A stretch of DNA of 64,000 nt. Source: Pueraria montana var. lobata. Taxonomy: Eukaryota; Streptophyta; Magnoliopsida; Fabales; Fabaceae. Positions within the stretch are counted from its first letter, which is position 1. Each line of letters starts with the position of its first letter. Positions 56,971 to 64,000 of this stretch are shown in pieces. The stretch covers positions 75,560,550 to 75,624,549 of the forward strand of contig CM048648.1 in NCBI GenBank assembly GCA_026413185.1, written 5' to 3'. The translations under genes and the position numbers were made by a program. The notes under the pieces were generated by a model. It ran no database searches. It was not told the origin of the DNA and saw only the letters and a program-made list of their open reading frames with translations.

Positions 56971-58428
56971 CTAAAGTACTGACTTCTTTTTCACTTTTTT
57001 CTTGCTGGCCTTAGAAATAACTTTAGTGAAAGCTGTTTCTGAAGTGGAACCCATATTCACATTATTTTTATATATAGAAGGATCGGGAGGGGGCTCCATC
57101 TCAATCTCCTCATCGTCTTCCTCCTCAGCAGCATCACTCCACAAACGACCAAGAATGTGCATGTCATGGTTAACCACTGCATTATGAGAAGTGTTGTTGG
57201 AAATTGAGTCATTTTCGTTGACCTCTAATGTGCGAGAAACATGTTCCTCTACAACAGACTCTGAGATAATTCCATTATGTTCAGGGGAATTCTGCATTGA
57301 GCCTAACACCACAGTGATATTCAAGCCATCTTCTATATTATGAACATTTTCATGAGTATCATCAGTGCATTGGTTGTTACCTCCTCCTGAGTGGAGATTT
57401 TGGATTTCCCGTTTAGAACCTTCGCCAGCTTGTGGTTCAGGTGAAGCATCCCTGATTTCTTTATTCTGGTTTGAAGTACCCTCCAAGTGATGTAACACCA
57501 CCTCATTATCTGGAACTATTGGCTCATCCATAATTTCCTTGCCTTTAGTTCTAGGAACATATTCCTTATGAGAAAGATCACCAACATTCGTTTGTCTGCC
57601 AACTGTTTGTTTCTTGTTCTCAGAGGATTGTTTCAAATTTCTGCAATTGCCTAAGGAGTGACCGATGACTTGACAATTTGAGCAAAACATAGGCATATTT
57701 TCATATTCAATCCCCACAAGAAAAGCATACCCATCCCTCTCTACTAAGATTTTTTCAAGCAAATTACCTAGTAAATCTAGATCTATCAGAACACTAGCAA
57801 AGTGACCATATGATCTCTTGAAAGTAGCTTCATCCAGGACAATGGGAACTCCCACCCCTTCTGCTATATCAAAAATGATCTTGGGACGCCAATACTCCTA
57901 TGGAAGGCCAAGTATCCTTACCCAACATTGAGCATGTGTTTGACGTTGAAGACTTGGAATGAAGTCAGGGGTCCAAAGGAAAAGACGCAGCAATCCTGGC
58001 TTTAGGTTCCAAGAATCTACTGCAAGAATGCTTCTGAGATCCAGTGTGCAAGAAAAAGAAAATTCGTAGAAACCCCGACCTAGCGCAACCATGTTCCAAT
58101 TCCCAATAGGCTTCCATAAGCTTTGAAGCTTGGAGCGCAACTCTGGAAACTTGATAGGAGAGTCCCCTTTTGACAAAATTAGGCATCCATGAAGGTTGTT
58201 TTTACATCTTGCTAGTCCAGCTTGATATTCCTCCTTAGGAATTTTGATGGCAATCGCATCCCCTTTGAGGCAGGGTTTTGGCAATTGGTTGACGGGGATT
58301 CCGCAAGAGTTGTTGAGAGCTTGTGCGAAGCTTTTTTTCTGGGTCAAAGGGGAATTCGTTGGCATGATGGAGGGAGACGTATCTGGAGCAAGGAAACTCC
58401 ATTGGCAGATAGGGTCGTTCATAGCCAT
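56971..58428 (-). pseudogene. LINE ORF1 (DUF4283 plus CCHC zinc knuckle), one stop
   Basis: The first ATG in frame is 58428-58426 ('MAMNDPICQWSFLAPD'). The frame runs to 56971 with one interruption, TAG at 57900-57898, after 'WVRILGLP' and before 'EYWRPK'. The DUF4283-like region includes 'NWNMVALGRGFYEFSFS' and 'LFLWTPDFIPSLQRQ'. A standard zinc knuckle 'CSNCQVIGHSLGNC' (CX2CX4HX4C) lies near 57690-57648. The rest is a hydrophilic, acidic tail ending 'ASKKKVKKKSVL'. The product would bind LINE RNA. It follows ORF2's expected layout, with 56 bases between ORF1 and ORF2. Confidence 0.88.
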
Positions 58429-58501
58429 AGCAACGTTAGAGCAAGTACTCAAACCCTAGCAGAACCATCATTCTTGATGCTGATCTTAAAAGTAACTAAC
58501 A

Positions 58502-58503
<2 letters not shown>

Positions 58504-58552
<49 letters not shown>
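58504..58552. repeat. (AT)n microsatellite at the LINE 5' end
   Basis: About 24 AT units immediately upstream of the LINE 5' leader. Confidence 0.95.
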
Positions 58553-58554
<2 letters not shown>

Positions 58555-58865
58555 AAGCTTTGATAGCAACTAAAATATCCACTGAAATTTAAAGCCTTTA
58601 AAAGAAAGTTACTTTAAGCTTTATTGTTTATACTATTCACTTTTATAACTTAATCTTTATAATTGTTTTCCAGTCAGTATTTACACATTTACATTAACCA
58701 AATGAACCTTAATTAATAATAATAAAAAAAAGTATTTACACATTTACTAATAGTTTTTAGAATATTTTATTGAGACACTATTGATTAGCATGGGTGGATC
58801 CAAAAATGGGAAAATAATGGTTTCCCGTCATTTTTCTTCAAAACATTATCTAGAGAGTTTAATTT
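58553..58865. other. AT-rich DNA, no feature seen
   Basis: No gene or element end recognised. Confidence 0.6.
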
Positions 58866-58869
58866 TTGC

Positions 58870-59150
58870 TTAATTATATTTCTAGTCTCTAAAATTTGAG
58901 GTGAATCTAGTTTTCGTCCCTCAAATTTAAAAGATCATTTTAGTCTCTCAAATTTGAAAAATATGATTTTAGTCCCTCAAATTTACTGTTCGGGGACTTT
59001 AAATAGCTTTGAAAAAAAATCATTTTAGTCTCTCAAATTTAGTGTTCAGGAACTGAAAACGTATTTTTTTCAAGTTTGAGGGACTAAAATAATATTTTTT
59101 TAAATTTGGGGCACCAAAACAATATTTAGGGACTAAAAACTTATCTTAAT
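58870..59150. mobile_element. 'gtccctcaaattt' foldback repeat
   Basis: Contains repeated tagtctctcaaatttgaaa / agtccctcaaattt phrases and the mirrored 'caagtttgagggactaaaat', as in 8320-8590. Several internal copies of the phrase make the arms irregular, and clear ends or target duplications are not visible. 59151-59580 has nothing recognisable. Confidence 0.6.
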
Positions 59151-59586
59151 TTTGTGAGTTCTACAACGTCACATAGATTTAAGCACTATACACAAAATTC
59201 ACTTCAATGTTAAGGTTGGTAAAATGAGTGCTTAACTTAAAGTATAAAAAACTTTTTATTATTATTTTTTCTTAACAAATTTTCAACCAACGTATAAGTA
59301 ACAAAGCTTGTATTAGTAATGCCAGGTCATGCACTCTTATTATAAAATTTGTTGAGCAACGTTGCTTAACTTGAAGCAACCCTTGCAAGTAAGGACGTTC
59401 AAGATGACCTTTAGAGTTAATTTAGTGATACGAAATTTGGATAGTTTACATAAGATCTTAAGTTTAAACTCTATTATTATCATTGTGTATAAAAGAAATC
59501 TCTATTAATTATTAAATATTTTATACCAAAAAAATAAAAAAGAACACAAAGACCTTATTCGTTCACCACAGGAGCAAATTGGGGTT

Positions 59587-60080
59587 GTGTTGCACCCAAA
59601 CAGAAATGGTGATTATGTTCTCAATGTTGATGGAAGCAAATTACAAGGGAATCAGGGAAGAACTGGAATTGGAGGTCTTATAAGGAGCACAGATGGGCAA
59701 TGGATTGTTGGTTTTAGTAGTTACATGGGTAACTCAGATATTCTCCATGCAGAATTAATGGCCATATATCAAGGACTTCAACAGGTGAGGAATATGGGAC
59801 TCCAGCAACTCACTTTTTACACAGATTCTCTTCAGACACTATCCTTAATTCGTGGTCACATGAAGTTTTGCTACCCAGTATGCATCCCTTGATCAAGAAC
59901 ATTAGAGATCAACTGCAACTCCCTTGGAATGTCAGCATTCATCACACTCATCGTGAATGAAATCAATGCGCAGATTTTTTGGCGAAGAAAGGAGCTAATG
60001 AGGACAGTAATTTGTTCATTTATTCAGTGTATTTTTTGTGTTTCCCAGAGGATGTTATTAATTTTACTCTTTGTCTTCCT
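59587..60080 (+). pseudogene. RNase H fragment of a LINE
   Basis: Plus strand: 'YVLNVDGSKLQGNQGRTGIG' (first Asp), 'LHAELMAIYQGLQQ' (Glu), 'LTFYTDSLQTLSLI' (second Asp). After a frameshift near 59865 it continues 'WNVSIHHTHRE', a stop, and 'NQCADFLAKKGA' (last Asp). This is the plant LINE-type RNase H (RVT_3) domain without the rest of the element, an isolated 3' piece on the strand opposite to the neighbouring LINE. Confidence 0.85.
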
Positions 60081-60384
60081 TTTTACACCAAAAAAAAACC
60101 TTATTCAGTGTATTTTTTCTTTTTTAAATGAGCAAATAAAAGGATATCAAATGGGCAAAGAAACACATTGGATTAGCCAACTAATGGTGTTTATAACGAT
60201 TGTTGAGGTGAAAATTATTTTAAAAGCAGTTGCAACTGTGGAGATTATTTTTTTCTAAAAAGGTAGAAACCAAATTAAAAATAAGTGATAAATCTATAAC
60301 AATATATAAAGATAATAGTATATGTACAAAAAAAAAAAGATAATAGTACCTCTATTTGGTCTGTACATTTTATCAAAACTACTT

Positions 60385-60545
60385 TAACCTACCAACAAGT
60401 CGTTGGTCCGAGTGGTATTGGATTTGATTCTCCTAATTAGCAAGGTCTCAGGTTCGAGATTAATTCAAGATTAATTCAAGGGAAACTAGACTATATAAAT
60501 CTATACGAGGGGATTCCCCTGCCTGTACCAAAACCCAAGGGAAAC
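60385..60545 (+). mobile_element. tRNA-derived SINE
   Basis: 'cgttggtccgagtggtattg' (A-box-like) is followed ~45 bases later by 'caggttcgagatt' (B-box-like), then a non-tRNA body and 'cctgtaccaaaacccaaggg'. The distance and motifs are those of an RNA polymerase III promoter. Target duplications were not resolved. Confidence 0.6.
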
Positions 60546-60559
60546 AATTTAGTTTTTTT

Positions 60560-62094
60560 ATTAATAAAAAAAATTAATTCAATCTTTTAATTTTCAAAAT
60601 CACATTATTGTTGATATTTTCGTTCAGTTAACCGTAATGGCGTTACCTAAAGAAGTTGAGAAGTGCTTGTCTGATGTCTATGCTTCCAAGTATCCCATTT
60701 AGGAACAAGCTTCAGGCACCAAAGAGAAAAGTGGGGATGTCAAAGATTGTAGTGACTGTGAACATTGATCAGGATGCAATAACAAGTAAGTACACTATAT
60801 AGAGGACGAAGTTTCCTAATTATGTAACAAGTTAAGAAGAAGAAATGCTCTAAAACTCATAAGCTCTTCTGGCATTGGGCCTTAATAATAGTCTAACTTG
60901 CACTCAACACTTTGATGATAAAAAAAAACTTTTTTAATTATTCAATTACGAACAAATCAGTGTAAAGAGAAATGTTTATGTAATTATGTTCATTATTTTG
61001 TAATTTGTAGGTTGAAAAGCGAGTATTTAAATTTTCCAGGCTTAAATAAGTAGTCAGTACCTACTTTATGTCAACTTCTCGTTTTTTTTTTCTGCCAATT
61101 GATTGGTTAGCCAAAAAGACCTAGTGTAGTTTTACCAATTATTGGACATTTAATAGTTGAATCACTTATAGAAGCCTAGGTTTTGATTGTTAGGAAAGTA
61201 AATCTGAAGTAATAACACTAATAATAAATGGATTAATAGGATATTGAATATTAGAAGTGCTAATTATTTTATATAATATTTTATATATATTAATAATTTG
61301 TATTATAATTTTATAAACTAAATAAAGATATTATTATTATAAAATAATATTAATATGAAAATTTTTTAGAGTCATGTATCATTAATAAAAAAAAATCATG
61401 TGAATATTAAATTTTATTAAGCAATATATTTATTTTTAATAAATAAATTTTATTAATAAAAAAACTGTGGAAAATTCTCTTTCATGCCATTGAAGCAACA
61501 GTTTAATATAATTAAACTCTCTCATAAGACAATTTAATTTTTTTTCCATAGAAAAAAAATGTACAGATCTACGATATCATATATATGAAGCTGAAGGCAG
61601 AAGTCAATTAATTTTATGTGTTGGTATTTTGTCAAAGCATATGCAATATGCAAAATAGTGATTAAGTTGACATTCAATGGGCGCTGACATACTAGCTCGA
61701 TCAAACCCACATTATTTTGATATCTCGTATTCATGCTGACATGTATATATAATATAAGTTTGCAATAAAAGAAAAATTACAAATAGATTATACGATAAAA
61801 GACAATCAAATCAACAGGTTTCTTCAAACACTGATTTTGCATTACATAGTAAACATCAATATTACATATCGTACACATTCAGCAGTCCATGAAGCTTTCA
61901 TCCCAGATTGAAATTTTGAAGCTATTACACCATAAACTGTAAATTCCCTGCTACCTATCAGATTACATATGTTAATGGTGATGGAGAAGAATTAGAGAAT
62001 GAATATTCGTAATAGATTAAATGAACTGGAAACCTAGCTAGCCATTCGAGTACACAAATGTTCATAGCTGTAAGCATTTTTTTTTTTAAGAGGT
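60560..62094. other. AT-rich intergenic DNA with a possible gene scrap
   Basis: At 60637-60780 'MALPKEVEKCLSDVYASKYP' and then, past a TAG, 'EQASGTKEKSGDVKDCSDC' look weakly protein-like, but no family is recognised. The remainder is AT-rich, without visible elements. Confidence 0.35.
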
Positions 62095-64000
62095 TTAGGA
62101 TTCAACCTCTTTTGGTATTTCACCTGTTAAATCATTACTTGAAAAATCAATGCTCTTTAGAAGATATTTAGGATTCCAATACACATGTTCCCGACCTTTC
62201 CACATCAATAATACGTTAGAGTCATACATATCTACGTAAGTCATTCTAGATGTCATTTTTTGTGTCCATGCAATTTCACTTGTGATTACTTTGCTTTCCA
62301 TCATTGCAGTAAAATTGCTCAGACACGTTGGAATTCCTTCTGATAAGTTATTCCTCGAAAGATCCAAGAGATGAATTTGTCTCAAATAACAGAGATGCAC
62401 AGGAATACTTCCAAAGAAGTAGTTTACTCGCAAGCTCAGAATTTTCAACTGTTGCAGACTTCCTCCAATCCATTGGGGTATTGGACCAGACAACAAATTT
62501 GCACTCACGTCTATTATAACCAAACTAGTACAGTTCTTCAATGTGAATGGTAGTTCTCCAATTAAACTGTTGTTTCATAAGACCAAAGCTTGCAACTTAA
62601 CAAGAGTACCCATGGACTGTGGAATCTTCCCTGACAATTTGTTATTGCTTAGATCAAGAAATTCTAATGAATTTAGATGTTCCCAACAGTCGGGCAGCAG
62701 TCCCACTATTTGATTATTTGAAAAATCTAAAGTGCGCATGTTTGTAGTTGCTCTTTTTCCACACAAGAATGTATTTAAAACTGAAATCTTATTGTTGGAA
62801 AGATCCAATGTGTAAGCTTGTGATAAAAAAGCAGGAATTCCACCTTCAAGTTGATTTGAATTTAGAACTATAAATGTTTTAACAACATCAGTAAGCTTGA
62901 TTGGTAAATTCGGAATTGTACCTTTGAGACTGTTGCAAGACATGTTCATCCTATTTATAGATTGTAACTTGTTCTAAAACCAATCTGGTACAAAGTCATC
63001 AATCCCAGCATCAGAAATATCTAGAAACTCTAACTGATTTTGAGTCTGGAGCCAACTTGGGAAACTAGGGCCCATCTTGCAAGCAGCAAAGTTTAGAGAC
63101 AATGAGTTGTCTGATAAGTCTATGAGCTCCAATTTAGCAAAATTTGTGAGATGAGATTCAACAATATCACCAGTTAACTGATTATTGGAAAGATATAATT
63201 CCCTCAAAGATGTTAACATTGAAAGATTAGGTAGCATGCCAGTAATCTGGTTATAAGATAAATCTAGATTCTGAAATACATATCTGTTGCACCATGAAGA
63301 ATTTTGAACAAAGCTAGAAATTTCCCCACTCAAGTTGTTTTCATTAAGGTGTAATTCCTGTAACGTGCATATATTCCCAAAGGAAGCCGGAATCTTCCCT
63401 TGCAGTTTTTTATGGTAAAGGTCAAGAATTTGAAGAGAGTTCATTATTTTCCCAAATCCATCTGGAATGGGACCTTCTAACAAGTTTCCCAAAAGGTAAA
63501 GGGTGTGAAGATTGATTGTGAAGTTGAAAAGGCATTGAAATATAGCCGTTGATTTCAATAGATTAAGGGAGAGATCAAGGGTGACAAGAGAATTTGAAGA
63601 ATTTTTAATGGAAGCTGATGGCATAAGAAAACTTTTATCAGTAAGACTACAATCAACTAGGCTCAACTCTCTTAAGTTTGGAATAAGCTCACTGATTATT
63701 TGTTGCCAGTAAAGAGAGGAGCTAAGATTATGCAATGACCTCAGGCCAAGAGTTGTTAATGAAGAGAGAGAAGATAGCCACTTTGCATCGTTAATTTTAA
63801 GATGAAAATTGCCTTCAAGTTTCAGAGTATGCAAGATAGCAAGATTCTCAATTTGGAAAGGTATTGGTCCAGAAAGATTAAGACCTCCAAGATCAAGATA
63901 TTGCAGTTGTGAGAGATTTTGAAAGTGAAAAGGGATTTCTCCACGAAGTGAATTATAACTTAGATCTAGATATTGTAAACTTGTAAGCTTCCCTACTTCA
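62095..64000 (-). pseudogene. LRR receptor-like protein pseudogene (partial)
   Basis: The minus-strand frame runs in from the window edge as leucine-rich repeats of the plant extracellular type (LxxLxxLxLxxNxLxGxIP). Examples are 'LTSLQYLDLSYNSLRGEIP', 'NSLQILDLYHKKLQGKIP', 'LRELYLSNNQLTGDI' and 'LQQLKILSLRVNYFFGSIP'. More than a dozen repeats are visible. All lie in one frame, cut by TAG 62976-62974 (after DFVPDWF, where Trp is expected) and TGA 62577-62575 (after LQALVL, where Arg is usual), ending at TAA 62097-62095 after 'TGEIPKEVES'. The last repeats, membrane span and tail expected in receptor-like proteins or kinases are missing. Such proteins sense ligands or microbes at the cell surface; this copy is inactive. 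The N-terminus lies outside the window. Confidence 0.9.

Larger units (their letters stand above)
52648..58500 (-). mobile_element. Nearly full-length L1-type LINE
   Basis: Minus-strand order: ORF1 (58428-56971), then ORF2 with endonuclease, reverse transcriptase, a Cys/His region and a C-terminal RNase H ending at 52786. Both borders are (TA)n tracts (58504-58552 and 52610-52647), consistent with insertion into a TA microsatellite or a TA-type tail. ORF1 has one stop, the endonuclease frame is intact, and the reverse transcriptase has a long open frame, so the copy is younger than the LINE at 10912-15454 but still inactive. Confidence 0.92.

Noticed and set aside
60637..60780. Short protein-like stretch starting MALPKEVEK
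   Set aside because: Stops after 21 codons and matches no family I recognise, so it is kept only as a note in the intergenic entry.

Overview
The window looks like repeat-dominated nuclear DNA of a flowering plant. Introns have GT-AG ends, and there is an AIPP2-like PHD-finger gene plus remnants of AP2/ERF, XS-domain and LRR receptor genes. Ty3/gypsy elements of the Athila and Tat lineages, L1-type LINEs, a TRIM, MITEs and Mutator-like elements fill most of the rest. The style of the repeats (mirror-image 'tttttagtccctcaaattt' elements, TIR-MITEs) suggests a legume, but that is an impression and not a proof.

Layout. 1-5761: old, internally deleted Athila-like LTR element with broken gag-protease and no polymerase. 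5762-10860: AT-rich DNA with a Helitron-like end, a TRIM (6546-6980), tandem tRNA-like SINE heads and several MITEs. 10912-15454: broken LINE on the minus strand, interrupted by a hAT-like element (11292-12412) whose right end is a striking fold-back palindrome. 16290-21803: the only plausible working host gene, a spliced PHD-finger gene (supported exons 19043-21803), with a decayed U1-type zinc-finger segment before it. 22013-24991: a solo LTR with a perfect 5-bp target duplication, 209 bases after that gene. 24997-28280: AT-rich DNA with a Stowaway-like MITE.

28280-32620: about 6.5 tandem copies of a ~660-bp AT-rich unit, closing at a Helitron-like 3' terminus (32717). 32857-34253: Mutator-like element with a 9-bp target duplication and a captured, broken AP2/ERF domain. 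34279-34640: XS-domain gene fragment. 35075-40840: a second tandem array (~395-bp unit) into which a hAT MITE, a PIF/Harbinger-like element and a foldback element have inserted. 41580-42157: Mutator-type foldback MITE. 42511-52293: Tat-lineage Ty3/gypsy element on the minus strand with dual RNase H and an antisense extra gene on the plus strand. 52292-52610: AT-centred palindrome and a MITE. 52648-58500: nearly complete LINE on the minus strand. 59587-60080: LINE RNase H fragment. 60385-60545: SINE. 62095-64000: LRR receptor-like pseudogene on the minus strand, running off the window.

The genes do not form a shared pathway. The window is best read as a record of nested insertion: coding capacity is almost entirely transposon-derived and broken by stops and frameshifts, and the host sequence present is one small gene and decayed or captured gene pieces. 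No RNA gene, CRISPR array or bacterial-type operon is visible.
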